Translations under genes and position numbers: made by a program | The notes under the pieces: model-generated | Databases searched by the model: none | The model's input: the letters and a program-made list of their open reading frames with translations, nothing else | What the model was told of the DNA's origin: nothing | Assembly: GCA_903844785.1 (NCBI GenBank) | Contig: CAIMVB010000318.1 | Span: 1-15,690, forward strand | Source: an uncultured Rhodospirillales bacterium | GTDB taxonomy: Bacteria > Pseudomonadota > Alphaproteobacteria > Acetobacterales > Acetobacteraceae | Direction: 5' to 3' | DNA: 15,690 nt | Part shown: positions 6,403 to 14,130 of the stretch, piece by piece | How the letters are laid out: every line of letters starts with the position of its first letter | Numbering within the stretch: the first letter of the stretch is position 1

Positions 6403-7887
6403 TCAATAACGCCTGAGCGGTACGCGCCACGCCATGACTGAAGCCGCGCCGACCAGCACAGCGGCAATGATGAAAAGCCCACGAAAGGGCTCAGCCAAAC
6501 CTGCGCGCAGGCTTTGCAGCCCATCCACACCAAGCCGCGCGCCAAGTGCCCCGGCATCAGAAACCAGCACGGCGAAGCCCTCAGTCAAGGCAGGCGTGAA
6601 TAGCGCCATGGCACCGAAAATCGCCGCCGCTGCCAAAGCCGCGCCCAGCGCCGCGCCAAAATTACGCGAAAACGCCACACCTGCCGCCGCAATGCCAAGA
6701 CGCCCCTGCCCTGCCGCCGCCTGCACCGTGGTTTGCACCACCGGATAGGATGTGCCGGAACCGAAAGTCGCCACCCCAAGCAAAGCCAGCATCAACCACA
6801 GCGGCATGGTTGCGGCGTAGACCGCAAGCACGCTCCAAATCGCGGCCGCCACGGGCAGGCCTATGCTTGGCCACAGCATCGCATGCCCGGTGCGCGCCAC
6901 CATCTTGCCGGAGAAAAACGCGCCAAAGGATGAACCAATTGAAATTGCCAATAGCACCAGCCCGGCATTGGCCGCCTCAAGCCCGCGCACCACTTGCAGC
7001 CAAAGCGGCAGGAAGGAAATCAAGCCAACCTGTGCCGCCACCACCAGAATGGAAAGCGACAGCAGGCGCCAAATGCTTGCCTCGGCAAACAAGGGCAGCG
7101 GCAAAAGCGGTTCGGGCTGGCGCCGTTCCACGCGCAGCAGCACAACGCCCGCAAAAAGTGCCAGCGCCACCAAGCCCAGGATCAAGGGCAGATAAGCCGC
7201 ATCAAAACGCCGCGCGCGATCAAGCGCTATCAAAGCGGCCCCCATGGTCAGCACGAAAAGCCCGAGCCCCAACCAATCAAACCGCCAGCGTCGCCCCGCA
7301 TGGTCCGGCACAATATCCGGCAGGCGGCGTGCGATGAAAGCACATAGCAAGGGCAAGGGCAGCAGGAACCAGAAAATCCAGCGCCAGCCGAAAGCCTGGG
7401 TGATGAAGCCACCGGCCACCGGGCCAAAGGCCGAGGCAAAACCATAAGTCCCCGCAATCCAGGCCTGGAATTTCCCACGCTCACGCGGCGGGACAATCTC
7501 ACCAATCAGCGCCTGGGTCAGCGTGAGCAAAGCACCGCCGCCAAAGCCCTGGACCACGCGCGCGACAATCAGGCTTGGCAGATTGGGCGCCAGCGCGCAG
7601 CCTGCGCAACCCGTAAAGAAAATCGCCAAAGCCACGAACAAAAGCCGCCGCCGGCCAAAAAAATCACCCAACTGGCCAAACACCGGCGCGGCGCAGGTGG
7701 CCGCCACCAGATAGGCAATCAGGATCCAGGAAACCCGCTCAATCCCGCCCATATCGGTGGCGATATCGGCCAACGCCGTCGCCACAATGGTCTGGTCAAC
7801 AGCGGATAGAAAAATCACCAGCGCAATCGCCGGAAAGCCGCGCATGAAGCGCGCGCGGAGTTCCGCCGCTGGATCAGCCGCCATCAT
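6403..7887 (-). CDS. DHA2-family MFS drug/efflux transporter (EmrB/QacA type)
   Basis: Starting at the ATG at 7885-7887 gives 494 residues. The open frame extends upstream to 7977, but that part overlaps the end of accA and its residues are not transporter-like. The protein is very hydrophobic, with about 14 likely membrane segments, fitting the DHA2 branch of proton-driven exporters. Motifs seen are SAVDQTIVATAL in the first segment (the DHA2 'lDxTiv' motif), GQLGDFFGRRRL in the first cytoplasmic loop (MFS motif A) and AFGPVAGGF (the antiporter motif C). Substrates cannot be deduced. It starts 19 bp after the accA stop, so it may be co-transcribed with accA. No regulator gene of the TetR or MarR type is next to it, which is unusual for a dedicated multidrug pump. 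Confidence 0.9.
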   Translation of the reverse strand: MMAADPAAELRARFMRGFPAIALVIFLSAVDQTIVATALADIATDMGGIERVSWILIAYLVAATCAAPVFGQLGDFFGRRRLLFVALAIFFTGCAGCALAPNLPSLIVARVVQGFGGGALLTLTQALIGEIVPPRERGKFQAWIAGTYGFASAFGPVAGGFITQAFGWRWIFWFLLPLPLLCAFIARRLPDIVPDHAGRRWRFDWLGLGLFVLTMGAALIALDRARRFDAAYLPLILGLVALALFAGVVLLRVERRQPEPLLPLPLFAEASIWRLLSLSILVVAAQVGLISFLPLWLQVVRGLEAANAGLVLLAISIGSSFGAFFSGKMVARTGHAMLWPSIGLPVAAAIWSVLAVYAATMPLWLMLALLGVATFGSGTSYPVVQTTVQAAAGQGRLGIAAAGVAFSRNFGAALGAALAAAAIFGAMALFTPALTEGFAVLVSDAGALGARLGVDGLQSLRAGLAEPFRGLFIIAAVLVGAASVMAWRVPLRRY

Positions 7888-7906
7888 GGGGCGCCGCCTA
7901 AACGGA

Positions 7907-8857
7907 TCAGGCGCTCCGCCCCATTTCCAGGAATTTGTCGCGCCGGCGGGCGCGCAAAGTGGCACCATCCAACGCAAGCAAGGGCTTCAGTAGCGTTTCG
8001 ATTTTATCGCCAAGCGCAGCAATCACGGCAGCGGCATCGCGATGCGCGCCGCCCAGGGGTTCGGGCACCACCACATCCACCAAGCCAAGCTTGCGCAAAT
8101 CATCCGCAGTCAGCTTCAAAGCCTCGGCGGCTGTTGCTGCTTGCGCGGCGTCACGCCACAGGATGGAAGCGCAGCCTTCCGGGCTGATCACGGAATAAAT
8201 CGCGTGCTCCAGCATGATGATGCGGTCCGCCGCCGCCAGCGCAATGGCGCCACCAGACCCGCCTTCACCAATAATGGTCGCAATGAAGGGCACGGGCGAA
8301 TCAAGCCCCGCTTCGATAGAACGCGCAATGGCTTCCGCCTGACCGCGCGCTTCCGCATCAATTCCCGGAAAGGCGCCCGAAGTATCCACAAAGGAAAGAA
8401 TGGGCAGGCCAAAGCGCCCGGCCAATTCCATGAGCCGCCGCGCTTTCCGGTAGCCTTCCGGCCGCGCCATGCCGAAATTATGCTTCACGCGGCTTTCGGT
8501 ATCATGCCCGCGCTCCGTGCCCAGCACCATCACGGCGCGACCCCGGAAGCGCCCCATGCCGCCCACCACCGCCGCATCATCGGCAAAGGCGCGATCCCCG
8601 GCGAGTGGCGTGAAATCCTGGATCAGCGCCGCGATGTAATCTGTCGCATGGGGCCGATCCGGATGGCGCGCCACCTGCGCCTTCTGCCAAGGCGAAAGCT
8701 TGGCATAGGTGGTCTTCAGCAGCGCCTGAGCCTTTTCGCCAAGGCGCCCGATCTCCTCGGCCACATCAATGCCGCCGGCATCGGTGGTCCGACGCAGCTC
8801 CTCGATCTTGCCTTCAAGCTCGGCGATGGGTTTTTCGAATTCCAGGAAGTGACGCAT
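7907..8857 (-). CDS. accA: Acetyl-CoA carboxylase carboxyltransferase subunit alpha
   Basis: This 316-residue protein has the normal length for AccA, the alpha subunit of the carboxyltransferase that moves the carboxyl group from biotin to acetyl-CoA to make malonyl-CoA for fatty acid synthesis. It works with AccD, not present here. Typical stretches are the N-terminal FLEFEKPIAELEGKIEEL helix, GRFRGRAVMVLGTERG, NFGMARPEGYRKA, DTSGAFPGIDAEARGQ, IGEGGSGGAIALA (oxyanion region) and ISPEGCASILWRD. The ATG at 8855-8857 has no evident Shine-Dalgarno sequence. The gene follows xerD across a gap holding a hairpin-like terminator and a second palindrome. This order (xerD then accA) is, as I recall it, common in alphaproteobacteria. 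Confidence 0.97.
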   Translation of the reverse strand: MRHFLEFEKPIAELEGKIEELRRTTDAGGIDVAEEIGRLGEKAQALLKTTYAKLSPWQKAQVARHPDRPHATDYIAALIQDFTPLAGDRAFADDAAVVGGMGRFRGRAVMVLGTERGHDTESRVKHNFGMARPEGYRKARRLMELAGRFGLPILSFVDTSGAFPGIDAEARGQAEAIARSIEAGLDSPVPFIATIIGEGGSGGAIALAAADRIIMLEHAIYSVISPEGCASILWRDAAQAATAAEALKLTADDLRKLGLVDVVVPEPLGGAHRDAAAVIAALGDKIETLLKPLLALDGATLRARRRDKFLEMGRSA

Positions 8858-8904
8858 GGCGCGGGGTTAGCCCAAATCCGGCTGGGATGCGACCCCTTGT
8901 CGGA

Positions 8905-8948
8905 GTATTTTCAAGCCCAGTGGTCCCACTTGGCGACTCGGAAAATAC
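8905..8948. repeat. nested inverted repeat upstream of accA
   Basis: Outer 8-bp arms GTATTTTC (8905-8912) and GAAAATAC (8941-8948) match exactly. They enclose an inner stem made of GCC-C-AGTGG (8915-8923) and CCACT-T-GGC (8926-8934) with a single mismatch. It lies between the end of xerD and the start of accA, about 50 bp before the accA ATG. It could be a second terminator-like hairpin, a regulator site or a copy of a dispersed palindromic element. The sequence alone does not decide. Confidence 0.55.
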
Positions 8949-8952
8949 GCCC

Positions 8953-9007
8953 AAACAAAATTCCAGAGCATGGCCGGGGCGCGTCAGGGCACCGGGCTTG
9001 CTCTGGA
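8953..9007 (-). terminator. intrinsic-terminator-like hairpin after xerD
   Basis: Arms TCCAGAGCA (8962-8970) and TGCTCTGGA (8999-9007) pair perfectly over 9 bp. Inside them a CCGG/CCGG block and a GC/GC block also pair, with mismatches between. Read leftward, the stem is followed by ATTTTGTTT (8953-8961). That is the form of a rho-independent terminator for xerD. The upstream arm is made from the last xerD codons, and the TGA stop (8984-8986) lies in the 4-nt loop. Confidence 0.6.
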
Positions 9008-9919
9008 CAGGGGGTGATGTTCCGCCACCAGCGCGCGGAGCCGTTCCTCCAGCACCTTGGTGTAAATATGCGTGGTGCCGATATCCGCATGGCCCAGCAG
9101 CACCTGCAGGCTGCGCAAATCAGCCCCCCTTTGCAGCAAATGGGACGCAAAGGAATGCCGCAGCACATGGGGGCTCACCCGGCCCGGGTCGATTCCCGCC
9201 GCCAGCGCCACTTCCTTCAAAATCAGGTTCAGCGCCTGGCGGGTCACATGCCCCGCCGCCCCTCGTGAGGGGAACAGAAAGCGGCTGGGCTTGCCCTTAT
9301 CTTCAGGCCGCGCCGCCAGGGCCAATTCCCGGGCGCGTTCGGAAACCGGCACCAGCCTCTCCCGCCCGCCCTTGCCGCGCACCGCAATCAACGGCGCCCC
9401 GGGGCGGAGTGCTGCCGCCGGCAGGCTGACCAATTCACTGACCCTAAGCCCGCTGCAATAAAGCATTTCTACCGCCGCAGCGGCCAAGGGGCCGCGCTTG
9501 CCGGGCAGCGTGGCGGCGGCGGTGATCAGCGCCTCAACCTCCTCCTCGCGCAGCGCCTTGGGCAGGCTTTGCGGCAGGCGGGGGGCTTCCAGCAATTCTG
9601 AAGGGTCATCGGCCCGCACGCCTTCCCGCAGCAGGAATTGGTGGAATTGCCGTATGGCGGAAAGCCGCCGCGCCTGGGTCCGCGCGGCCAGGCCTTGGGC
9701 CGCCAGCCCGGCCAGCCAGGCACGGAGCAAAGCGCCATCGGCCGCTGCCAGCCCCACGCCTCGGGCTGTGGCGAACCCGGCAAAATCCAACAAATCCGCC
9801 TGATAGGCCGCGAGAGTATTGCGGGCCGCACCCCGCTCGGCGGCCAGCATTTCCAGAAAGGCCTCGATATGGCGGGAAAGCCCCGCCGTTACAGGTTTAG
9901 CGCCCGCGGAAGCGGTCAT
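8984..9919 (-). CDS. xerD: Tyrosine recombinase XerD
   Basis: Starting at the ATG at 9917-9919 gives 311 residues, slightly longer than E. coli XerD. An in-frame TTG at 9937 would add six residues. The protein has the N-terminal SAM-like DNA-binding domain (AFLEMLAAERGAARNTLAAY) and the full catalytic set, numbered from the ATG: Arg159 in GLRVSEL, Lys183 in RGKGGRE, His251 and Arg254 in HVLRHSFASHLL, His277 in LGHADIGTT and Tyr286 in IYTKV. XerD works with XerC at the dif site, under FtsK control, to resolve chromosome dimers. XerC is the main alternative. The flanking accA and aroK genes favour XerD. Its start overlaps the end of a small membrane-peptide gene by 23 bp. This is a housekeeping recombinase, not an integrase of a mobile element. 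Confidence 0.92.
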   Translation of the reverse strand: MTASAGAKPVTAGLSRHIEAFLEMLAAERGAARNTLAAYQADLLDFAGFATARGVGLAAADGALLRAWLAGLAAQGLAARTQARRLSAIRQFHQFLLREGVRADDPSELLEAPRLPQSLPKALREEEVEALITAAATLPGKRGPLAAAAVEMLYCSGLRVSELVSLPAAALRPGAPLIAVRGKGGRERLVPVSERARELALAARPEDKGKPSRFLFPSRGAAGHVTRQALNLILKEVALAAGIDPGRVSPHVLRHSFASHLLQRGADLRSLQVLLGHADIGTTHIYTKVLEERLRALVAEHHPLSRASPVP

Positions 9920-10043
9920 TAGGGATGGTGCGCTCAACAGGCTGGGGGGTCACGCTGGGCGGAAAGGCGCCAATCAGCACCAGCCCCACGGCAAACAGGC
10001 CAAGAACCGCAAGAACAACCAGCAAAATGGGGTTACGGAACAT
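9897..10043 (-). CDS. small single-span membrane peptide (48 aa), unknown function
   Basis: The short frame starts at the ATG 10041-10043 and ends with TAA at 9897-9899, giving 48 residues. Residues 5-27 (PILLVVLAVLGLFAVGLVLI and a few more) form one hydrophobic membrane span after a short basic start. A proline-rich, then basic tail ends in PNDRFRGR. It fills the otherwise empty gap between aroKB and xerD, and its last 23 bp overlap the xerD ATG start, which suggests translational coupling. I do not recognise a named family. The composition, position and clean hydrophobic segment argue for a real gene. No strong ribosome-binding site is visible, which lowers confidence. Confidence 0.6.
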   Translation of the reverse strand: MFRNPILLVVLAVLGLFAVGLVLIGAFPPSVTPQPVERTIPNDRFRGR

Positions 10044-10100
10044 GCTGGCGACGGGGCTCCCTCACGCTTCTCATAATTCGTGCTAACGCTGCTCCCCAAG
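10044..10100. promoter_or_regulatory. divergent promoter region, small peptide-xerD / aroKB
   Basis: This is the only space between the leftward small-peptide/xerD genes and rightward aroKB. CATAAT at 10072-10077 is a fair -10 match on the + strand, without a good -35 in front. If it is used, transcription would begin near the GTG at 10080 and favour the ATG at 10101 as the aroKB start. On the other strand AATTAT in the same AT-rich patch could serve the leftward genes. Confidence 0.35.
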
Positions 10101-11795
10101 ATGCGCAACTCTCTACTTGATGATGCCCTGCCAGGCTTGCCGGAAGCCACCGGGCCACGCGATTCGGCACGGCCCAGTATTGTGCTGGTCGGGCTGCCGG
10201 GGGCGGGGAAATCCGCGCTTGGGCGACGGATTTCCACGCTACTTGGCTTGCCTTTTCGTGATGCCGACACGGAAATTGAAAACGCCGCCGGCATGCCGAT
10301 CACGGAAATCTTCGCGCGCTATGGCGAACCCCATTTCCGTGATGGCGAACGCCGGGTGATCTCCCGCCTGCTGGCCGGCCCCCCCTTGGTGCTGGCCACC
10401 GGCGGCGGCGCCTTTGCCGATGCCGCGACACGCGCTGCGATTCGCGCCAGCGGTGCCATTTCCATCTGGCTGAAATGCCCCCTTTCGGTGCTGATCCGCC
10501 GTGTCGCCGGGCGGGAACATCGCCCCATGTTCCTGAATGCGGACCCGGCAGATGTGCTGAACCGCCTAATGACCGCCCGCCACCCGCTTTACGCAGAGGC
10601 CGACATAACCTTGTCCTGCAATGATGAAAGCCTTGAGGCTACCACCCGCCGCCTGGACCAGGCGCTGAAGGAATACCGCGCGCCGCAACGCGTGCCGGTT
10701 GGGCTTGGCGAGCGCGCTTATGAGGTTTTGGTCGGCCAAGGCTTGCTGAAGCACGCGGGCGGCTTGCTGGCGCCGGTGCTGCCGGCCAAGCGGGTAGCGA
10801 TCATCTCAGATGCCAACGTGGCACCCCTGCATCTTCCCGCGCTGCGCGCCGGTTTGCAGGCAGCAGACTTTGCCATTGCCGCTGAACTGACCGTCCCACC
10901 CGGCGAAGCAAGCAAGGATTTCGCGCGGCTACATGGGCTTTTGGATGATTTGCTGTCCGCCGGGGTGGATCGCCAGACTTCAGTGATTGCATTGGGCGGC
11001 GGCGTGGTGGGCGACCTTGCCGGTTTTGCCGCCGCGATTGCAATGCGCGGCCTGCCCTTTGTGCAAATCCCAACCAGCCTGCTGGCGCAGGTGGATAGCA
11101 GTGTTGGCGGCAAAACCGGCGTGAATTTGAAAGCCGGGAAGAATCTGGCCGGCGCCTTTCATCAACCGCGCATTGTGCTGGCCGATACGGATACGCTGGG
11201 AAGCCTGCCGCCGCGCGAATTGCGCGCGGGCTATGCGGAAGTTGCCAAGCACGGCTTGCTGCAGGGCGAATTCTGGCAGTGGTGCGAAGCCAATGGTAGC
11301 GCAGTCGTCGCGGGCGATGCCTCTGCCCTTGTCACTGCCGTTGTTGAATCCTGCAAGCTCAAGGCCGCCGTGGTCGCCGCCGATGAGCGCGAGGAAAGCG
11401 CCGAAGGCGGGCGCGCTTTGCTCAATCTGGGCCATACATTCGGCCATGCTTTGGAAGCTGAAGCGCGCTTTGATGGCAGCGTGCTGCATGGCGAAGCCGT
11501 GGCTGTGGGGCTTGGCCTGGCGGCATCGCTTTCCGCGAGGCTCGGCCATTGCAGCCAGGAATGGCCTTCGCGTGTCATTTCGCACCTTACCGCCTGTGGC
11601 CTGCCCGCGCGCATCACGGATTTACCGCGCCGCTTCACCGTGGAAGCGCTGCTTGGCCGCATGGCGAAGGACAAGAAAAACCGCGATGGCAAAATGCGCT
11701 TCGTGTTGCTGCGGGCGCCTGGTGATTGCTTCACCAGCGCCGATGTGCCGGCGGAAGCGGTAGAAAAATTACTGCGCGATGAGGGGGCTGCTTAA
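10101..11795 (+). CDS. aroKB: Fused shikimate kinase / 3-dehydroquinate synthase (AroK-AroB)
   Basis: One uninterrupted 564-residue frame carries two shikimate-pathway enzymes. Residues about 25-195 are shikimate kinase: P-loop GLPGAGKSALG (31-41), the substrate region FRDADTEIE, FRDGERRVI, GGG (101-103), and lid and substrate arginines 141 (EHRPMF) and 160 (TARHPLY). Residues about 205-560 are 3-dehydroquinate synthase: NAD-binding GGGVVGDLAGF (from 299), PTSLLAQVDSSVGGKTGVN, and zinc ligands Glu380 (GYAEVAKHG), His in LGHTFGHALE (445 or 449) and His463 (LHGEAV). All catalytic residues are intact, so both domains should work. AroB makes 3-dehydroquinate (step 2) and AroK phosphorylates shikimate (step 5), so the fused steps are not consecutive. 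A GTG at 10080 would add seven residues. It is divergent from the small-peptide/xerD genes and stops 12 bp from the convergent enolase-family gene. Confidence 0.95.
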   Translation: MRNSLLDDALPGLPEATGPRDSARPSIVLVGLPGAGKSALGRRISTLLGLPFRDADTEIENAAGMPITEIFARYGEPHFRDGERRVISRLLAGPPLVLATGGGAFADAATRAAIRASGAISIWLKCPLSVLIRRVAGREHRPMFLNADPADVLNRLMTARHPLYAEADITLSCNDESLEATTRRLDQALKEYRAPQRVPVGLGERAYEVLVGQGLLKHAGGLLAPVLPAKRVAIISDANVAPLHLPALRAGLQAADFAIAAELTVPPGEASKDFARLHGLLDDLLSAGVDRQTSVIALGGGVVGDLAGFAAAIAMRGLPFVQIPTSLLAQVDSSVGGKTGVNLKAGKNLAGAFHQPRIVLADTDTLGSLPPRELRAGYAEVAKHGLLQGEFWQWCEANGSAVVAGDASALVTAVVESCKLKAAVVAADEREESAEGGRALLNLGHTFGHALEAEARFDGSVLHGEAVAVGLGLAASLSARLGHCSQEWPSRVISHLTACGLPARITDLPRRFTVEALLGRMAKDKKNRDGKMRFVLLRAPGDCFTSADVPAEAVEKLLRDEGAA

Positions 11796-11807
11796 TTTCG
11801 GCAGGCT

Positions 11808-13010
11808 TCAGGCACGCGTTTCGCGCACCACGGCATCTTCCCGCTTGGCCACCCCCGGCAGCAGCGCCGTGCCTAGTCCCGGGCCTTCCATCGGCAGCAC
11901 CCAGCCCTGTTCAAGCCGGGGCAGAACCGTGACCAGATCACGGTACCAGGTGGCCAGCGTGGCGCGCACCACTTCCTGAAAAATCGCCGTCGGCGCATGC
12001 AGCGCCAGATGGAGCGATGCCACCAGCGTCACCGGCCCGGTGCAATCATGCGGTGCCACGGGGCGCGCCCAGGCTTCCGCCAGGGCAGCGATTTTGCGCG
12101 CTTCGGTCAAGCCACCGCACCACGTCAGATCCAGCATCACAACATCGGTGGCACCGGCCACCAGCAAATCCCGGAAGGCCACTTTGCCGCCTAGCGTTTC
12201 ACTCGCGCAAATGGGCACGCGCGTGGCACGGCGCAGTTCGGCCAAAGACGCCACATCATCCATTTTGCCGATCGGGTCTTCCGCCCAGGTAATCGCCAAA
12301 GGCTCCAGCGCCTGACAGATGCGCAAGGCCGCCGGATAGGACCAAAGGCTGTGCAATTCAGCCATGATCTCAATCTTGTCGCCAACCGCACGGCGGATTT
12401 TCTCAAAGGGCTCCAGCCCGCGCTTGAGGTCAGCAAGGGTGATGGATTGGCCCTGGGTCGGCGGTGCGTAAATATCGAAGGGCCAGATTTTCATGGCCGT
12501 GAAGCCTTCAGCAAGCAGGCTTTCCGCCAGTGTCCCCGCATCACGCATGAAGGCCACTTGGTCATCATAAGGGCCACGCAGCTGATCCGCCGCGCCAATA
12601 TCACGGCGCTGCGCGCTTTTGGTGTTGTAATCATAGCCCGCGCAGGTGTTGTAGCTTCGCACCTTATCCCGCGAAAGCCCGCCCAGCGCTTCATGCACTG
12701 GCACGCTAAGCCGCTTTCCTGCCAAATCCCATAACGCAATATCCACCGCCGAAGCGGCGCGTGTTTCAGCGCTGGATGATCCAAACCCGACATAGGGTGT
12801 CAGCAAATGGCGCGAAATACCCTCAATCTGGCGCGCATCGCGCCCCAGCAAAAAGGGCGCGACGCTTTCATGGATCACGGCTTCCACTGCGGCGGCACCG
12901 CGAAACGCCTCACCCAAACCCACCAGCCCATCATCGGTTTCGATTTCAAGCCAAAGAAGATTGGGGCGTTCCGCAATGCGGATGCTGCGCAGGGTGCGGA
13001 TCTTGCTCAT
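11808..13010 (-). CDS. Enolase-superfamily (mandelate racemase/MLE) acid-sugar dehydratase-like enzyme
   Basis: This 400-residue protein has the N-terminal capping domain and the TIM barrel of the mandelate racemase/muconate lactonizing group. Likely active-site residues are Lys174 in AMKIWPFD, magnesium ligands Glu218 (MAELH), Glu244 (WAEDPI) and Glu271 (ASETL), and the general-base His321 in APHDCTGPV. The Glu-x-His at 218-220 resembles the D/E-x-H of sugar-acid dehydratases such as DgoD or mannonate dehydratase. The substrate is unknown. A racemase or cycloisomerase is less likely but possible. The ATG is 6 bp after the stop of the Bug receptor gene, with GGAG in the receptor's last codons as ribosome-binding site. 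The two form an operon, which suggests the enzyme acts on what the receptor binds. Confidence 0.88.
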   Translation of the reverse strand: MSKIRTLRSIRIAERPNLLWLEIETDDGLVGLGEAFRGAAAVEAVIHESVAPFLLGRDARQIEGISRHLLTPYVGFGSSSAETRAASAVDIALWDLAGKRLSVPVHEALGGLSRDKVRSYNTCAGYDYNTKSAQRRDIGAADQLRGPYDDQVAFMRDAGTLAESLLAEGFTAMKIWPFDIYAPPTQGQSITLADLKRGLEPFEKIRRAVGDKIEIMAELHSLWSYPAALRICQALEPLAITWAEDPIGKMDDVASLAELRRATRVPICASETLGGKVAFRDLLVAGATDVVMLDLTWCGGLTEARKIAALAEAWARPVAPHDCTGPVTLVASLHLALHAPTAIFQEVVRATLATWYRDLVTVLPRLEQGWVLPMEGPGLGTALLPGVAKREDAVVRETRA

Positions 13011-13016
13011 CTGCCA

Positions 13017-13967
13017 CTACTCCGCACGAATACCTTGGCGCCGCACCACTTCAGACCAGCGCGCAACCTCAGTTTGGATATGCGCGCCCATATGTTCGGG
13101 CGTGCCACCAATGGGTGTCAGCGCCAATTCCTGCATGCGTTGGCGCACGGCGGGCGTTGCCATGGCCTTGTTGAAAGCCGCATTCAAAGCGGCAATGGCG
13201 GCGGGCGGCGTTTTGGCCGGCGTCATGAAGCCGAACCAGCTATCAATCACCATCCCCTGCACGCCTTGTTCGCCAAAGGTTGGCAAATCCGGCAATTCAG
13301 GAATGCGTTCGGCGCTCAGAGCCGCAAGCGCGCGCACGCTGCCGGCGCGAATATGCGGCAGGATGGAAGGCAGATTATCGAAAAACACATCCACGCGCCC
13401 GGCAATCAGGTCCGTCGCGGCGGGCCCACTGCCGCGATAGGGCACATGCGTCATTTCAATGCCGGTGATGCTGCGTAGCAATTCCGGGCCAAGGTGATTG
13501 GAAGCGCCAACGCCCGATGAAGCAAAGCTCAAAGGCGTGGTCTTCGCGAGGGCGATGAATTCCTGAATATTGCGCGCGGGCAACTCCTTGCGCACCGTCA
13601 TGACATTGCGCACCGCGCCGGTAAGGATCACGGGCGCGAAATCATTCAGGCTATAGCCCGGATTGGCATAAAGCGCGGGATTGGCACCGCATGGCCCGAA
13701 GGCGCATTGAATGAGGGTTGAACCATCCGCCGCACCGCGCGCGGCTTCCGCCATGCCGATATTGCCGCCCGCACCGCCACGATTTTCAATCACGGAACCG
13801 CGCGGCAGGAAGGGACCGGCGGCTTCGGCCAGCACGCGCGCCAGAATATCGCTGGTGCCTGCGGGCGTGAAGGGCACGATGATGCGAATGGGCCGATCCG
13901 GCAGATCAGCGGCTTGCACGCTTCCAGCGAGAATCGTAGCGCAAATCATAAGCGCAAAGCGCAACAT
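13017..13967 (-). CDS. Bug/TctC-family periplasmic solute-binding receptor (A)
   Basis: This 316-residue protein belongs to the Bug (TctC-like) receptors, which bind carboxylates, amino acids or aromatic acids in the periplasm for tripartite tricarboxylate transporters. A Sec signal peptide is visible (MLRFALMICATILAGSVQA, likely cut before ADLPDRP). The family N terminus PDRPIRIIVPFTPAGTSD follows, then ENRGGAGGNIGM, SSGVGASNHLG, HVPYRGSGPAATDLIAG and LPTFGEQG, all in the usual order. A very strong ribosome-binding site, AAGGAGG at 13975-13981, lies 7 nt before the ATG. It leads an operon with the enolase-family gene. The membrane subunits TctA and TctB are not in the window, so this is an orphan receptor locally, which is common for Bug proteins. 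Confidence 0.93.
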   Translation of the reverse strand: MLRFALMICATILAGSVQAADLPDRPIRIIVPFTPAGTSDILARVLAEAAGPFLPRGSVIENRGGAGGNIGMAEAARGAADGSTLIQCAFGPCGANPALYANPGYSLNDFAPVILTGAVRNVMTVRKELPARNIQEFIALAKTTPLSFASSGVGASNHLGPELLRSITGIEMTHVPYRGSGPAATDLIAGRVDVFFDNLPSILPHIRAGSVRALAALSAERIPELPDLPTFGEQGVQGMVIDSWFGFMTPAKTPPAAIAALNAAFNKAMATPAVRQRMQELALTPIGGTPEHMGAHIQTEVARWSEVVRRQGIRAE

Positions 13968-14130
13968 GGGGCTTCCTCCTTGATCTTATGGGGCAAGCTT
14001 AGGCAGCAAAGTCCGCCAACGCCAGAACCGTATCTCTACAGGCAAATTTTTCCTTGATTTTAGCAATGCACCCAGTCCAGCCTTCCGGCGCAAGGCGCGC
14101 AAAGCGCCAGCTTTGGGAAGGAAACACGTC
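13968..14130. promoter_or_regulatory. divergent regulatory region between two Bug receptor genes
   Basis: This 163-bp gap must hold promoters for both receptor genes. Shine-Dalgarno AAGGAGG for the leftward gene (13975-13981) and AAGGA for the rightward one (14118-14122, 8-nt spacer) are clear. An AT-rich patch at about 14043-14065 is the most promoter-like part. A small GGCGC/GCGCC hairpin sits at 14094-14108, just before the rightward ribosome-binding site. No regulator gene is adjacent. Confidence 0.5.

Noticed and set aside
7888..7977. N-terminal extension of the MFS transporter to 7977
   Set aside because: The extra 30 residues overlap the end of accA and read as non-transporter sequence. 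The ATG at 7885-7887 lies just after the accA stop and just before the first membrane segment.
8042..9268. 408-codon open frame on the + strand across accA and xerD
   Set aside because: It runs antisense through two certain genes and the hairpin region between them, with biased composition and no motifs.
8984..9919. Tyrosine recombinase as a sign of a prophage, integron or integrative element
   Set aside because: Length, full catalytic set and position next to accA and aroKB fit the housekeeping XerD. There is no tRNA, att repeat or phage gene nearby.
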